This document shows, piece after piece, positions 1 through 11,608 of a stretch of 64,000 nucleotides of DNA. The notes beneath the pieces were generated by a model that had not been told where the DNA came from, did not search any database, and was given only the letters and a program-made list of their open reading frames with translations. Position numbers and translations under genes: made by a program. Origin of the DNA: Mangrovimicrobium sediminis (GTDB lineage: Bacteria; Pseudomonadota; Gammaproteobacteria; Pseudomonadales; Halieaceae). The DNA is taken from positions 186,001 through 250,000 of the forward strand of contig NZ_SRLE01000008.1 in assembly GCF_004745945.1 (NCBI RefSeq), read 5' to 3'. Within the stretch, counting starts at the first letter, position 1. Every line of letters starts with the position of its first letter.

Positions 1-413
1 CCTCGGCGCTGTTGCCCGGGTCGGTGATTTACCTGGAGGGCGACCTCGGCATGGGCAAGACCACCCTGAGTCGCGGCATCCTGCGCGGCTTCGGCCACCC
101 GGGCGCGGTGAAGAGCCCCACCTACACGCTGGTCGAGCCCTACGAGTTGGCGGAACAGCGCGTCTACCATTTCGACCTGTACCGGCTGGGCGACCCGGAA
201 GAACTGGAATTCATGGGCATACGCGATTATTTCAGTGACGACGCGATCTGCCTGGTGGAGTGGCCGCAGCGCGGCGCAGGTGTTTTGCCCCCGGCGGATT
301 TAGTGATTACCATAGCGAGAAAAGAGCCGGGCCGCAGCTTGAGCCTGGCCAGCAACAGCCAACGGGGCGACGCCGTCCTCGACCGCGTGGCAGCGGACCC
401 GGGGCAGCAATAA
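1..413 (+). CDS. tsaE: TsaE, tRNA N6-threonylcarbamoyladenosine synthesis ATPase (5' end cut by window)
   Basis: TsaE is the ATPase of the TsaB-TsaD-TsaE complex that puts the threonylcarbamoyl group on A37 of ANN-decoding tRNAs in the cytoplasm. The frame is open from base 3, so the true start lies outside the window and 136 residues are visible. The P-loop GDLGMGKTT lies near the visible start. It is followed by the family motifs [16 protein letters not shown] and LVEWPQRG. The family is about 150 residues, so only a few N-terminal residues are missing. It is followed by amiB after 32 nt, as in the usual tsaE-amiB-mutL-miaA-hfq order. Confidence 0.93.
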   Translation, partial: SALLPGSVIYLEGDLGMGKTTLSRGILRGFGHPGAVKSPTYTLVEPYELAEQRVYHFDLYRLGDPEELEFMGIRDYFSDDAICLVEWPQRGAGVLPPADLVITIARKEPGRSLSLASNSQRGDAVLDRVAADPGQQ

Positions 414-445
414 CAGCGCAGACAGGCACGATGTGCGGGAGTGAC

Positions 446-1750
446 ATGGGCAGGGCGTGGATCGGGGCGATCCTGGGTTTGCTGGTGGCGGCCGCCGCAC
501 AGGCGGTGGAGGTGCACGACGTGCGCCTGTGGCGTGCGCCGGATCACACGCGGGTGGTGTTCGACCTCACCGGTCCCGCCGAGCACAAGCTGTTCGTGCT
601 GGAAAACCCCACACGCATCGTGCTCGACATCGACGGCACCAGGCTGACCGACGACTTTCCCGAACTCAAGCTCGACAACACCCCGATCAGCAGCGTGCGC
701 TCCGCCACCCGTGAGGGCACCGACCTGCGCGTGGTGTTTGACATGGGCGAGTCGGTCGACCCGCGCAGCTTTGCGCTGAAAGCCAACGAGCGCGCCGGCG
801 ATCGCCTGGTGGTAGACCTCTACGATCGCGGCGCGCGCAGCGCCAGCGCCCCGGAAGTGAAGAAGAGCGCAAGCCTGGGCGAGCGCGATATCGTCATCGC
901 CATCGATGCCGGCCATGGCGGGGAGGACCCCGGCGCCATCGGTCCCGGCCGTCGCCGGGAAAAGGACGTTGTTCTTGCCATCGCCAAGGAGTTGTTCGCC
1001 CTGCTCGAGGCCGATACCGGTTTTACCCCGACGCTGACCCGCACCGGCGACTACTACATCAGCCTCACCGGCCGCCCGGCCATCGCGCGCAAGCGCCAGG
1101 CGGACCTGTTCGTGTCCATCCACGCCGATGCCTTCAAGAGCCCGCAGGCCCACGGCGCCTCGGTGTACGCGCTGTCCACCCGCGGTGCTACCAGCACCAC
1201 CGCGCGCTACCTGGCCCAGCGCGAGAACGCCGCCGACCTGGTCGGCGGGGTGAATCTGGCCGAGCACGACGACATTCTGGCCGGCGTGCTCGCCGACCTG
1301 TCGATGACCTCCACGCTGGATGCCAGCCTGCAGGTGGGCAGTTTCGTGCTGCGCAACATGGGCGGTATCGCCCGCCTGCACAAGCGCAACGTGGAACAGG
1401 CCGGCTTCGTCGTCCTGAAGTCGCCGGACATCCCCTCGATCCTGGTCGAGACCGGGTTCATCTCCAACCCGACCGAGGCGCAGAAGCTCACCACCCGCAG
1501 CTACCAGCAGCAGATGGCGCGGGCCATCCACGCCGGCATCAAGAGCTGGTTCATGGCCCATCCGCCGGCGGGTACGCTGGTGGCCAGGCTCAAGGCCGAG
1601 GGCGGCACCGAGTACGTGATTGCCCGGGGTGATACACTGTCCGGCATCGCCCAGCGGTTCAACGTCTCCGTGGCCACGCTGAAAAGCATCAACGGCATCG
1701 ACGGGTCGAAGATCCTGGTGGGACAGAAGCTGACCATCCCCACAAGCTGA
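446..1750 (+). CDS. amiB: N-acetylmuramoyl-L-alanine amidase, AMIN-Amidase_3-LysM (AmiB type)
   Basis: This periplasmic zinc amidase removes stem peptides from murein during daughter-cell separation. The ATG at 446 is preferred over the one at 431 because GGGAG lies 4-5 nt upstream; it gives 434 residues. A signal peptide spans about residues 1-21 ([14 protein letters not shown]). An AMIN domain follows (about 22-125), then Amidase_3 (about 150-375) with zinc-site motifs [18 protein letters not shown] and [13 protein letters not shown]-terminal LysM ([16 protein letters not shown] onward) binds glycan. In family members the insert between the catalytic motifs carries the inhibitory helix. The symbol rests on domain order plus position before mutL; AmiC is the alternative paralogue name. 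Confidence 0.93.
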   Translation: MGRAWIGAILGLLVAAAAQAVEVHDVRLWRAPDHTRVVFDLTGPAEHKLFVLENPTRIVLDIDGTRLTDDFPELKLDNTPISSVRSATREGTDLRVVFDMGESVDPRSFALKANERAGDRLVVDLYDRGARSASAPEVKKSASLGERDIVIAIDAGHGGEDPGAIGPGRRREKDVVLAIAKELFALLEADTGFTPTLTRTGDYYISLTGRPAIARKRQADLFVSIHADAFKSPQAHGASVYALSTRGATSTTARYLAQRENAADLVGGVNLAEHDDILAGVLADLSMTSTLDASLQVGSFVLRNMGGIARLHKRNVEQAGFVVLKSPDIPSILVETGFISNPTEAQKLTTRSYQQQMARAIHAGIKSWFMAHPPAGTLVARLKAEGGTEYVIARGDTLSGIAQRFNVSVATLKSINGIDGSKILVGQKLTIPTS

Positions 1751-1758
1751 TACGACAC

Positions 1759-3606
1759 ATGCCTGCGATACACCGCCTCTCGCCGAGGTTGGCCAACCAG
1801 ATCGCCGCCGGCGAGGTGGTGGAGCGCCCAGCCTCGGTGGTCAAGGAAGTCCTCGAGAACAGCCTCGACGCCGGTGCCACGCGCATCGATATCGAGGTCG
1901 AGGCCGGCGGCGTCAAGCTGATCCGTGTGCGCGACAACGGCGCCGGCATCGCCGCCGACGACCTGCCCCTGGCGCTGGCCCGCCACGCCACCTCCAAGAT
2001 TCACTCCCTGGAAGACCTCGAGGCGGTGGGCAGCCTGGGGTTTCGCGGCGAGGCGCTGGCCAGTATCGGTTCCGTCTCGCGCCTGACCCTCACCAGCAAC
2101 AGCGACGAGCAGGGCAGCGAGGGCTGCTCCGCCGCCTGCGAGGGGCGCGACATGGAGGTGGTGGTCAAGCCCGCGCCGCACCCGCGCGGCACCACCGTGG
2201 AAGTGCGCGACCTGTTCTTCAACACGCCGGCGCGGCGCAAGTTCCTGCGCACCGAGAAGACCGAATTCAACCACCTCGAGGAGGTGGTCAAGCGCCTGGC
2301 CCTGTCGCGCTTCGACGTCGACTTCAGCCTGCGCCACAACGGGCGCGGCATCCACAACCTGCGCGGCGGCCAGAGTGTCGCCGAGCAACAGCGGCGTGTC
2401 GCCGCGGTGTGCGGGCCGGCGTTCATGGAGCAGGCCATCTACATCGAAAACGCCGCCAGCGGCCTGCAATTGCGCGGCTGGGTGGGCTTGCCGACCTTCT
2501 CCCGCAGCCAGGCCGACCTGCAGTATTTCTTCGTCAACGGCCGCGTGATCCGCGACCGCCTGATCGCCCACGCCGTCAAGCAGGCCTATCGCGACGTGCT
2601 CTACCACGGCCGCCACCCGGCGTTCGTGCTGTTCCTGGACCTGGACCCGGCCCAGGTGGACGTCAACGTGCACCCGACGAAACACGAGGTGCGCTTCCGC
2701 GACGGCCGTTCGGTGCACAATTTCATCTTTTCCAGCCTGCACCGCTCGCTGGCGGAGGTGCGCCCGGCGGACCACGTGAGCGCCGCGGAAACAGCGGCGC
2801 AGCTGGTGGATACCGCGACCGGGGAAATCCGCAGCCAGCCCGGGCTGGCGCTCGCGCCGGCTGCGTCGCCCACACCGGCGTGGCCCGATGCGCCAGCCGG
2901 TACCAGTGCCGGCGGTGGCCATGCCTGGGGCGGCGCGGCGCGCGCGGTCGGCGATGCCGGGCGCCAGCAGATGGCCGCCTATCGCCAGTTGCACACCGAA
3001 GAAGCGCCGGCGGAGGGGGAAGTGCCGCCGCTGGGCTACGCCCTGGCGCAATTGCAGGGCATTTATATCCTGGCCGAGAACAGCGCCGGCCTGGTGCTGG
3101 TGGACATGCATGCCGCCCACGAGCGCATCACCTACGAGCGGCTCAAGCGCGCCCGCGACGACCAGGGTATCCGCAGCCAGCCGTTGCTGGTGCCGCGGCC
3201 GCTGGCGGTGAGCCAGCGCGAGGCGCAGGTGGCGGCGGAGCACGCCGATCTGTTCGCCGGCCTCGGCCTGCGCGTGGACGTGGCCGGCGAAGAGTCGCTG
3301 CTGATCCGCGAGGTGCCGGTCAGCCTGCGCGATGCGGATGTCGAACAGTTGTTGCGCGACGTTCTGGCGGACCTGATCGAGTATGGCAGCTCGGAGCGCA
3401 TCGAGGCGCATATGGACGAGCTGCTCTCCACCATGGCCTGCCACGGCTCGGTGCGTGCCGGCCGCCGCCTGACTGTCCCGGAGATGAACGCGCTGCTGCG
3501 CGACATGGAGGAGACCGAGCGCGCCGGCCAGTGCAACCACGGCCGCCCCACCTGGACCCAGCTGTCCCTGGCCGAGCTGGACAAGCTGTTCCTGCGCGGT
3601 CGCTGA
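1759..3606 (+). CDS. mutL: DNA mismatch repair protein MutL with endonuclease-type C-terminus
   Basis: MutL couples mismatch recognition by MutS to strand incision. The N-terminal GHKL ATPase shows [15 protein letters not shown] and [10 protein letters not shown] in the first 110 residues. A proline/alanine-rich linker runs from about residue 330 to 420. The C-terminal dimerisation domain carries the motifs of nicking MutL proteins: [12 protein letters not shown] (matching DQHAx2Ex4E with Met for Gln), ACHGS, CNHGRP and a final FLR. MutL with this set normally nicks the new strand itself and does not rely on MutH. The length of 615 residues is usual. The ATG lies 8 nt after the amiB stop, so the two are probably cotranscribed. 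Confidence 0.97.
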   Translation: MPAIHRLSPRLANQIAAGEVVERPASVVKEVLENSLDAGATRIDIEVEAGGVKLIRVRDNGAGIAADDLPLALARHATSKIHSLEDLEAVGSLGFRGEALASIGSVSRLTLTSNSDEQGSEGCSAACEGRDMEVVVKPAPHPRGTTVEVRDLFFNTPARRKFLRTEKTEFNHLEEVVKRLALSRFDVDFSLRHNGRGIHNLRGGQSVAEQQRRVAAVCGPAFMEQAIYIENAASGLQLRGWVGLPTFSRSQADLQYFFVNGRVIRDRLIAHAVKQAYRDVLYHGRHPAFVLFLDLDPAQVDVNVHPTKHEVRFRDGRSVHNFIFSSLHRSLAEVRPADHVSAAETAAQLVDTATGEIRSQPGLALAPAASPTPAWPDAPAGTSAGGGHAWGGAARAVGDAGRQQMAAYRQLHTEEAPAEGEVPPLGYALAQLQGIYILAENSAGLVLVDMHAAHERITYERLKRARDDQGIRSQPLLVPRPLAVSQREAQVAAEHADLFAGLGLRVDVAGEESLLIREVPVSLRDADVEQLLRDVLADLIEYGSSERIEAHMDELLSTMACHGSVRAGRRLTVPEMNALLRDMEETERAGQCNHGRPTWTQLSLAELDKLFLRGR

Positions 3607-3613
3607 GGCGCCG

Positions 3614-4612
3614 GTGAACGCGCCCCGCCCAGCGCTGCTCTGCCTCTTCGGCCCCACCGCCTCGGGCAAGACCGACCTCGCAATAAAGCTAGCAAAAACA
3701 ATAAATTGCGAGTTAGTCAGTGTTGACTCCGCACTGGTCTACCGGGGCCTGGACATCGGCAGCGCCAAGCCTGACTACCCGCATCACCTGGTGGATATCT
3801 GCGACCCGGCAGACGCCTACTCCGCCGCCCGCTTCGCCGAGGACGCGGCGCGCGTGTGCGCCGACATCGTCAGCCGCGGGCGCACGCCGCTGCTGGTCGG
3901 CGGCACCATGCTCTATTTTCGGGCCTTTCTCGAGGGTCTGGCGCCGATGCCCGCCGCGGACCTCGAGATCCGTGCCGAGATCGAGGCCAGCGCCCGGGAG
4001 CGCGGCTGGCCGGCCCTGCACGCGGAACTCGCCCGGGTCGACCCGGTGGCGGCGGCCCGCATTCACCCCAACCACTCCCAGCGCCTGTCGCGGGCGCTGG
4101 AGGTCTTCCGCAGCAGCGGCCGGCCGCTGTCCGAGTGGCAGGCCGCGGGCGGCGGCGCTCCGGCGGACGCCTACGAGGTGCGCCAGTTTGCCCTGTGCCC
4201 GGCGGATCGCGCCGTGCTGCACCAGCGCATCGAGGCGCGTTTCGCGCAGATGATGGCGCAGGGCTTTCTCGCTGAAGTCGAGGCCCTGCACCGGCGCGGG
4301 GACCTGCACCCGGGCCTGCCGGCGGTGCGCGCGGTGGGCTACCGCCAGTTGTGGCACTACCTGGAGGGCGAATGCACCCTCGCCGAGGCGCAGGAGCGCG
4401 GTATCGCCGCCACCCGGCAGCTGGCCAAGCGTCAGCTGACCTGGCTGCGCAAGTGGCCGGACCTGCACTGGCTGTTCACCGACCCCGCCGGGAACCTTGC
4501 CCCGGGCGGCTTGTCCGACCAGTTCCCCGAATCACCCGGCGGTGACCCGGGAGAACTGGTATTGAACTTTTTGCGTATCGACCCCGTGATTGCGGCAGCG
4601 AATGCTCTATAA
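3614..4612 (+). CDS. miaA: tRNA dimethylallyltransferase MiaA
   Basis: MiaA transfers the dimethylallyl group to N6 of A37 in tRNAs that read UNN codons. It starts with GTG, 7 nt after mutL, and has 332 residues. The P-loop [30 protein letters not shown] and [10 protein letters not shown] are family signatures, and the C-terminal part has [10 protein letters not shown]. One oddity is that codons around residues 22-37 are strikingly A/T rich (GCA ATA AAG CTA GCA AAA style) in an otherwise GC-rich gene, and this patch is flanked by an 8-bp inverted repeat (see separate entry). The 3' end carries a perfect TATAAT that probably serves hfq. Confidence 0.96.
   Translation: MNAPRPALLCLFGPTASGKTDLAIKLAKTINCELVSVDSALVYRGLDIGSAKPDYPHHLVDICDPADAYSAARFAEDAARVCADIVSRGRTPLLVGGTMLYFRAFLEGLAPMPAADLEIRAEIEASARERGWPALHAELARVDPVAAARIHPNHSQRLSRALEVFRSSGRPLSEWQAAGGGAPADAYEVRQFALCPADRAVLHQRIEARFAQMMAQGFLAEVEALHRRGDLHPGLPAVRAVGYRQLWHYLEGECTLAEAQERGIAATRQLAKRQLTWLRKWPDLHWLFTDPAGNLAPGGLSDQFPESPGGDPGELVLNFLRIDPVIAAANAL
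3677..3712 (+). repeat. Inverted repeat enclosing an AT-rich island inside miaA
   Basis: CTCGCAAT (3677-3684) and ATTGCGAG (3705-3712) are exact reverse complements around a 20-base AT-rich loop that contains the palindrome GCTAGC. The surrounding codons are GC-rich and the island uses codons that are rare in the neighbouring genes. Whether it acts as an RNA hairpin, a protein-binding site or an internal promoter cannot be told from sequence alone. Confidence 0.5.
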
Positions 4613-4613
4613 T
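4608..4613 (+). promoter_or_regulatory. Candidate -10 box of an hfq promoter
   Basis: A perfect TATAAT overlaps the miaA stop codon, 127 nt before the hfq start. No good -35 lies at 16-18 bp. In E. coli hfq is known to be transcribed from promoters within and near miaA, which makes a separate promoter here plausible. It would give an untranslated leader of about 120 nt. Confidence 0.4.
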
Positions 4614-4693
4614 GTGAACAGTAGTCATACGGGGCTGCTGGGCGCTGGACGTTCCGCGAATACGCCGAATGTCGCCGTGCCAGTAGGAGACTC

Positions 4694-4723
4694 ATTTTCA
4701 TTTTTTTCGGCTCGAGTTGAGCC
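4694..4723 (+). promoter_or_regulatory. U-rich tract and small hairpin in the hfq leader
   Basis: The leader has a pyrimidine/U-rich run (4694-4708) followed at once by GGCTC-GAGTT-GAGCC (4709-4723). This ends 6 nt before the Shine-Dalgarno AGGAG. U-rich single strands beside a hairpin are typical Hfq-binding elements, and E. coli Hfq represses its own translation, so autoregulation is a reasonable inference. The run precedes the hairpin, so this is not an intrinsic terminator in the plus direction. Confidence 0.3.
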
Positions 4724-4740
4724 TGTCAGGAGAAAGCGCT

Positions 4741-4986
4741 ATGTCAAAAGGGCATACCTTACAAGACCCTTACCTGAATATTCTGCGTAAGGAACGCGTT
4801 CCGGTATCCATCTACCTGGTGAACGGCATCAAGCTGCAGGGACAAATCGAGTCCTTCGACCAGTTTGTCGTGCTGTTGAAAAACACCGTCAGCCAGATGG
4901 TTTACAAGCACGCTATCTCGACCGTGGTGCCCAGCCGCGTGGTGCGTCTGCCCATGCAGCAGCCCCCGGAAGAGGATGGCAACTAG
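4741..4986 (+). CDS. hfq: RNA chaperone Hfq
   Basis: Hfq is a hexameric Sm-like RNA chaperone that pairs small RNAs with mRNAs. The protein has 81 residues. The Sm1 motif is seen in [20 protein letters not shown] and the Sm2 motif in [12 protein letters not shown], with the distal-face signature QDPYLN near the start. The ATG at 4741 has AGGAG 7 nt upstream, which decides against the longer frame beginning at 4717. The acidic C-terminal tail is short. It sits between miaA and hflX as in most gammaproteobacteria. Confidence 0.98.
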   Translation: MSKGHTLQDPYLNILRKERVPVSIYLVNGIKLQGQIESFDQFVVLLKNTVSQMVYKHAISTVVPSRVVRLPMQQPPEEDGN

Positions 4987-5039
4987 GCATCCCGCGCACG
5001 GCGGCACCCGCCGCCGTCGGTTTTCCACACGAGGCAAGC

Positions 5040-6311
5040 TTGTTTTTTGACCGTCCCGAGTCCGGTGAACGGGCCGTGCTGGTGCACCTCAACCTGGACA
5101 GCGAAGCGGAGCGGGAGGACCCCCGCGAATTCGAGGAACTCGTGCTTTCGGCAGGAGGGGATCCGGCCGCCTTCGTGATGGGCTCGCGCAGCGCGCCGGA
5201 CCCGCGCACCTTCGTCGGCAGCGGCAAGCTGCAGGAAGTGCGCGAACTGGTGCACGAGCACGAGGCCGAGGTGGTGATCTTCAATCACTCGCTGTCGCCC
5301 AGCCAGGAGCGCAACCTCGAGCGCGAACTCAAATGCCGGGTGCTGGACCGCACCGGGCTGATTCTCGATATCTTCGCCCAGCGCGCGCGTACCCACGAGG
5401 GCAAGCTGCAGGTGGAACTCGCCCAGTTGCAGCACATGAGCACGCGACTGGTACGCGGCTGGACCCACCTGGAGCGGCAGAAGGGCGGTATCGGCCTGCG
5501 CGGCCCGGGTGAAACCCAGCTGGAGACCGACCGCCGGCTGCTGCGCCAGCGCATCAAGTCGATCACCGCGCGGCTGGAAAAAGTGCGCAAGCAGCGCGAC
5601 CAGGGCCGCCGTTCACGCCAGCGCCAGGACATTCCCACCATCTCCCTGGTGGGCTATACCAACGCCGGCAAGTCGACCCTGTTCAATTACATGACCAGCG
5701 CCGAGGTCTACGCCGCGGACCAGCTGTTCGCCACCCTGGACCCGACCCTGCGCCGGCTGGAGCTGGACAACGTCGGCCCGGTGGTGCTGGCGGACACAGT
5801 GGGCTTCATCGCCCACCTGCCGCACAAGCTGGTGGAGGCGTTCAAGGCGACACTCGAGGAAACACTCAACGCGGACCTGCTGTTGCACGTGATCGACGCC
5901 GCCAGCGCCGAGCGCGAGGACAACATCTATCAGGTGCGCGAGGTGCTCGAGGAGATCGGCGCCCGCGACATTCCGCGGCTGGAGGTCTACAACAAACTCG
6001 ATCTGCTCGAGCGCGAACCGCGTATAGATCGCGATGCACAGGGCCGCCCGGAGCGGGTCTGGCTGAGCGCGGTCACCGGTGCCGGCGTGGACCTGCTGCT
6101 CGGCGCGATCAGCGAACTGGTCGGCGAGGACATGGTCGACGAGGACCTCGCGCTGACCCCGGAACAGGGCGGCCTGCGCGCGGCCCTGTACCGCATGGGT
6201 GCCGTGGAGTCCGAGGCCTATGCCGACGACGGCACCGCGCACCTGCACGTGCGCCTGCCGCGCGCGGACTGGAACCGGCTGATGAAAAAAGGGCCGGAAC
6301 CACTGTTCTGA
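5040..6311 (+). CDS. hflX: GTPase HflX
   Basis: HflX is a ribosome-binding GTPase that splits stalled or hibernating 70S ribosomes. It has 423 residues and starts with TTG at 5040, with GAGG 5 nt upstream. The N-terminal nucleotide-binding domain (FVGSGKLQEV, FNHSLSPSQERNLE) is followed by a coiled-coil linker with GGIGLRGPGETQLE. The G domain shows G1 GYTNAGKST, G3 DTVGFI and G4 NKLD. The C-terminal tail is short. It is 53 nt downstream of hfq. Confidence 0.97.
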   Translation: MFFDRPESGERAVLVHLNLDSEAEREDPREFEELVLSAGGDPAAFVMGSRSAPDPRTFVGSGKLQEVRELVHEHEAEVVIFNHSLSPSQERNLERELKCRVLDRTGLILDIFAQRARTHEGKLQVELAQLQHMSTRLVRGWTHLERQKGGIGLRGPGETQLETDRRLLRQRIKSITARLEKVRKQRDQGRRSRQRQDIPTISLVGYTNAGKSTLFNYMTSAEVYAADQLFATLDPTLRRLELDNVGPVVLADTVGFIAHLPHKLVEAFKATLEETLNADLLLHVIDAASAEREDNIYQVREVLEEIGARDIPRLEVYNKLDLLEREPRIDRDAQGRPERVWLSAVTGAGVDLLLGAISELVGEDMVDEDLALTPEQGGLRAALYRMGAVESEAYADDGTAHLHVRLPRADWNRLMKKGPEPLF

Positions 6312-6419
6312 CCGCGGCCGCGGCGACCGGGGAAGGGCGCGCGGCGATCGACGCCGATTCAGGGTCCTTCGCGGATTTAAATTTGGTAGACTTCCCCCAC
6401 ATTTCGACAGGAGCTGAAT

Positions 6420-7583
6420 ATGGCCTGGAACGAACCGGGTGGCGGCGATAACCGCGGCCCGCGCGATCCCTGGGGTGGCGGCGACCAGGGGCCGCCGGAC
6501 CTCGACGAGGCGCTGAAAAAACTGCAGGAAAAACTCGGCGGCATTTTTGGTGGCGGCCCGGGCAAGGGCGGCTCCAGTTCCGGCGGCGGTTTCTCCGGAC
6601 GGCTGCTGGGCCTGGTGGGCGTGGTGGTGATCGGCGTCTGGCTGTTCATGGGCCTGTACCAGCTGGATGAGCAGGAGCGCGCCGTGGTGCTGCGTTTCGG
6701 CAAGTATATCGATACCGTCGGTCCCGGCCTGCACTGGAACCCGCCGGTCATCGACCAGGTGATCAAGCTCAATACCACCAAGGTGCGGGCGGCGACACTG
6801 GAGGAGATCATGCTCACCCAGGACGAGAACATCGTCGAAGTGAATATGTCCCTGCAGTACGTGATCAACGACCCCACCAAGTTCGTACTCAAGGTCCGCG
6901 ACCCGGAAATTTCCCTGCAGCACGCAGCGCAGAGCGCCCTGCGCCACGTGGTTGGCGACAACCGCATGGACCTGGTGCTCACCGAGGGCCGCGCGCAGAT
7001 CGCCGCGGACGTGCGTTCGCGCCTGCAGGAATACCTCGACATGTACGAGACCGGCATCCTGGTCAGCAAGATCAACATCGACGAATCCAAGCCGCCGCGC
7101 CAGGTGCAGGCGGCCTTCGATGACGTGATCAAGGCGCGCGAGGACGAGGAACGCGTGAAGAACGAGGCCCAGGCCTATGCCAACGCGGTGATTCCCGAGG
7201 CGCGCGGTGCCGCGCAGCGTGAGATCGAGGAGGCCAGCGCCTACAAGGAGCGCGTGATCGCCAACGCAGAAGGTGAGGCAGACCGCTTCAGCAAGCTGCT
7301 TGCCGAGTACAACAAGGCGCCCAAGGTGACCCGCGAGCGTCTGTACCTGGACGCCGTCGAGCTGGTCTACAGCCGCAGCAGCAAGGTCATGGTGGATGTC
7401 GAGGGTGGCAACAACATGATGTACCTGCCGCTGGACAAGCTGGGCCAGCCGGACGCCGTCGGCAGCTCGCCGCGTCGCCTGACCCTGGACAGCTCGTCCC
7501 TGCGCCAGATCACCGACGCGGTGACCGACCAGCTGCGGCGTGATGCCGCGGTCTCCAGTTCCACCAGCCGGGGAGGGCGTTGA
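6420..7583 (+). CDS. hflK: HflK, SPFH-family regulator of FtsH protease
   Basis: HflK and HflC form a large membrane cage around FtsH and tune its proteolysis of membrane proteins. The protein has 387 residues. A Gly/Pro/Asp-rich cytoplasmic N-terminus (residues 1-60) is followed by one transmembrane helix (LLGLVGVVVIGVWLFMGL). A periplasmic SPFH/band-7 domain starts at QLDEQERAVVLRFG and a long Glu/Ala-rich helical region follows. AGGAG lies 5 nt before the ATG. The hflC start follows the stop by 2 nt, so translation is probably coupled. Confidence 0.96.
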   Translation: MAWNEPGGGDNRGPRDPWGGGDQGPPDLDEALKKLQEKLGGIFGGGPGKGGSSSGGGFSGRLLGLVGVVVIGVWLFMGLYQLDEQERAVVLRFGKYIDTVGPGLHWNPPVIDQVIKLNTTKVRAATLEEIMLTQDENIVEVNMSLQYVINDPTKFVLKVRDPEISLQHAAQSALRHVVGDNRMDLVLTEGRAQIAADVRSRLQEYLDMYETGILVSKINIDESKPPRQVQAAFDDVIKAREDEERVKNEAQAYANAVIPEARGAAQREIEEASAYKERVIANAEGEADRFSKLLAEYNKAPKVTRERLYLDAVELVYSRSSKVMVDVEGGNNMMYLPLDKLGQPDAVGSSPRRLTLDSSSLRQITDAVTDQLRRDAAVSSSTSRGGR

Positions 7584-7585
7584 GC

Positions 7586-8461
7586 ATGTCCAGTCGCAAT
7601 ATGACCCTTCTCATTATCGTCGCCCTGCTGGTATGGCTGGGCAGTAACGGCCTGTACGTGATCAAGGAAACCGAACGCGGCGTACTGCTCAAGTTCGGTG
7701 AGGTAGTAGACCCGGACCTCAAGCCCGGCCTGCACTGGAAGATCCCCTTCGTCAACAACGTGCGCAAGTTCGACGGCCGCGTGCTGACCGTGGATTCCCA
7801 GCCGGAGCGTTTCTTCACCCAGGAGAAGAAGGCGCTTATCGTGGATTCCTACGCCAAGTTCCGCGTTTCCGACACCGCCAAGTTCTACACCGCGACCAAC
7901 GGTGAGGTGCTGCGCGCCATGCAACTGCTGTCCCAGCGCATCAACGACGGCCTGCGCAACCAGGTGGCGATCCGCACTATCCAGGAGGTGGTGTCCGGCG
8001 AGCGCGACCAGCTGATGATCGACCTGCAGGAATCGCTCAACGACGTGGCGCGCACCGAACTCGGTATCGAACTGGTGGACGTGCGGGTGAAGCGCATCGA
8101 CCTGCCCTCGGACGTGTCCGAGTCCGTGTACCGGCGCATGAACGCCGAGCGCGAGAAGGAAGCTCGCGAGCACCGCTCCCAGGGCCAGGAACTGGCCGAG
8201 GGGATTCGCGCCGCCGCCGACCGCGAGGTCACCGTGATCCGCGCCAACGCCTACCGCGACGCGGAGCAGATTCGCGGTGAAGGCGACGCCGAGGCCACCC
8301 GGGTGTACGCCGAGGCGTTCAACCAGGATCCGGAGTTTTACGCCTTCACGCGCAGCCTCAAGGCCTACCAGGAAGCCTTCAGCGGTGAGGGCAATATCCT
8401 GCTGGTGCAGCCTGACAGCGATTTCTTCCGCTACCTGAAGAGCCCCCAGGGCGCCGAATAG
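7586..8461 (+). CDS. hflC: HflC, SPFH-family partner of HflK
   Basis: This is the partner of HflK in the FtsH-HflKC complex. The ATG at 7586 is chosen over the in-frame TTG at 7580 because GGGAGGG lies 8 nt upstream. The protein has 291 residues, with an N-terminal transmembrane helix (MTLLIIVALLVWLGSNGL) and an SPFH domain beginning at VIKETERGVLLKFGEV. A helical C-terminal part contains VIRANAYRDAEQIRGEGDAEA. No defect is seen. Confidence 0.96.
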   Translation: MSSRNMTLLIIVALLVWLGSNGLYVIKETERGVLLKFGEVVDPDLKPGLHWKIPFVNNVRKFDGRVLTVDSQPERFFTQEKKALIVDSYAKFRVSDTAKFYTATNGEVLRAMQLLSQRINDGLRNQVAIRTIQEVVSGERDQLMIDLQESLNDVARTELGIELVDVRVKRIDLPSDVSESVYRRMNAEREKEAREHRSQGQELAEGIRAAADREVTVIRANAYRDAEQIRGEGDAEATRVYAEAFNQDPEFYAFTRSLKAYQEAFSGEGNILLVQPDSDFFRYLKSPQGAE

Positions 8462-8607
8462 GTGCCCTTGCCGGACTAAAACCGGCAAAAAACACAAGTG
8501 CTATCCGTACTGATTGTGGTAGCATTCCGCAACCGTGGGATTCGTCGTTTGCTGTGCAGGCGCCGCACCCGCGGTTTTTTGTGTCCGGCATACTGGCGAG
8601 GGATTGC

Positions 8608-8799
8608 ATGGATTTCTGGCAAGTGCTCCCAGTCGCCCTGGCACTGGTATTTATTATCGAAGGTGCGATGCCTTTTCTCAGCCCGCGGCGCTGGCGCGAA
8701 CTGCTCGCGACGGTGGCGGCGCTGGACGACCGCACTATCCGCTTCATCGGCCTCGGCAGCATGCTGATCGGCCTCGCGTTGCTTTACTGGGTGCACTGA
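8608..8799 (+). CDS. DUF2065 small inner-membrane protein (YjeT-like)
   Basis: The protein has 63 residues and two predicted transmembrane helices, VLPVALALVFIIEGAMPFL and IRFIGLGSMLIGLALLYWV, with the conserved EGAMPFLSPRRWR between them. This is the DUF2065/YjeT pattern, and the place between hflC and hisZ or purA is the usual one. Function is unknown. The ATG at 8608 with GAGGG upstream is preferred over an earlier in-frame start because it gives the family length. It lies 146 nt after hflC. Confidence 0.85.
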   Translation: MDFWQVLPVALALVFIIEGAMPFLSPRRWRELLATVAALDDRTIRFIGLGSMLIGLALLYWVH

Positions 8800-8808
8800 A
8801 GGTGACAG

Positions 8809-11314
<2,506 letters not shown>

Positions 11315-11324
11315 GGGCGAGTCT

Positions 11325-11352
11325 TTTGCTGGGCTGCGAGGCGCGGTAAACT
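11325..11352 (+). promoter_or_regulatory. Weak sigma-70-like promoter before the small peptide gene
   Basis: TTTGCT (11325-11330) and TAAACT (11347-11352) are separated by 16 bp and lie just after purA, about 30 nt before the ATG of the 75-residue peptide. Both boxes match the consensus only partly. The site would give the accessory block its own transcription start. Confidence 0.27.
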
Positions 11353-11380
11353 CACTCGTGTCACACACCGAGCGGCTGCA

Positions 11381-11608
11381 ATGACCGACGACAAGCATAA
11401 CGACCAGAACAACGACAATCACGGGGACTCACAGGGGCCGGCAACCAACGCCAGCGAAGGGAATTGCAGCGAGGAACGTCGCCGCTTCCTGCGCAAGGCC
11501 GCCTACACCACGCCGACGCTGATCGCCCTGGGCCTGATGCTGCCCAGCGAAGACGCGGACGCCCAGTGCGATCCTCCTTTCGGCTGCCCTCCCAGCCTGA
11601 CCCCCTGA
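11381..11608 (+). CDS. Small peptide with Tat-like leader and short Cys-containing tail
   Basis: I do not recognise this 75-residue protein by name. Residues 1-32 are very polar (Asp/Asn/His/Gln). ERRRFLRK follows, resembling the RRxFLK core of a twin-arginine signal, then a hydrophobic run TTPTLIALGLMLP and a candidate cleavage site after ADA. Cleavage there would release about 14-15 residues with two Cys and several Pro (QCDPPFGCPPSLTP). The 3' end overlaps the proposed start of the HprK-like gene, which suggests coupling. It could be a precursor peptide, a secreted microprotein or a simple membrane-anchored peptide. Confidence 0.6.
   Translation: MTDDKHNDQNNDNHGDSQGPATNASEGNCSEERRRFLRKAAYTTPTLIALGLMLPSEDADAQCDPPFGCPPSLTP

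Noticed and set aside
1501-3669. A 722-codon open frame on the minus strand opposite mutL
   Set aside because: It is antisense to the full mutL gene, which has every family motif. The translated composition is that of a GC-rich shadow frame.
8468-8488. TTGCCGG-ACTAAAA-CCGGCAA hairpin after hflC as a terminator
   Set aside because: The stem is perfect but is followed by A-residues on the plus strand and by GGG on the minus strand, so it lacks the T-run of an intrinsic terminator in either direction.
8531-8580. Imperfect stem ending in a T-run between hflC and the DUF2065 gene
   Set aside because: AACCGTGGG and CCCGCGGTT pair with one mismatch but across a loop of about 28 bases; too loose to call a terminator, although the T-run is present.
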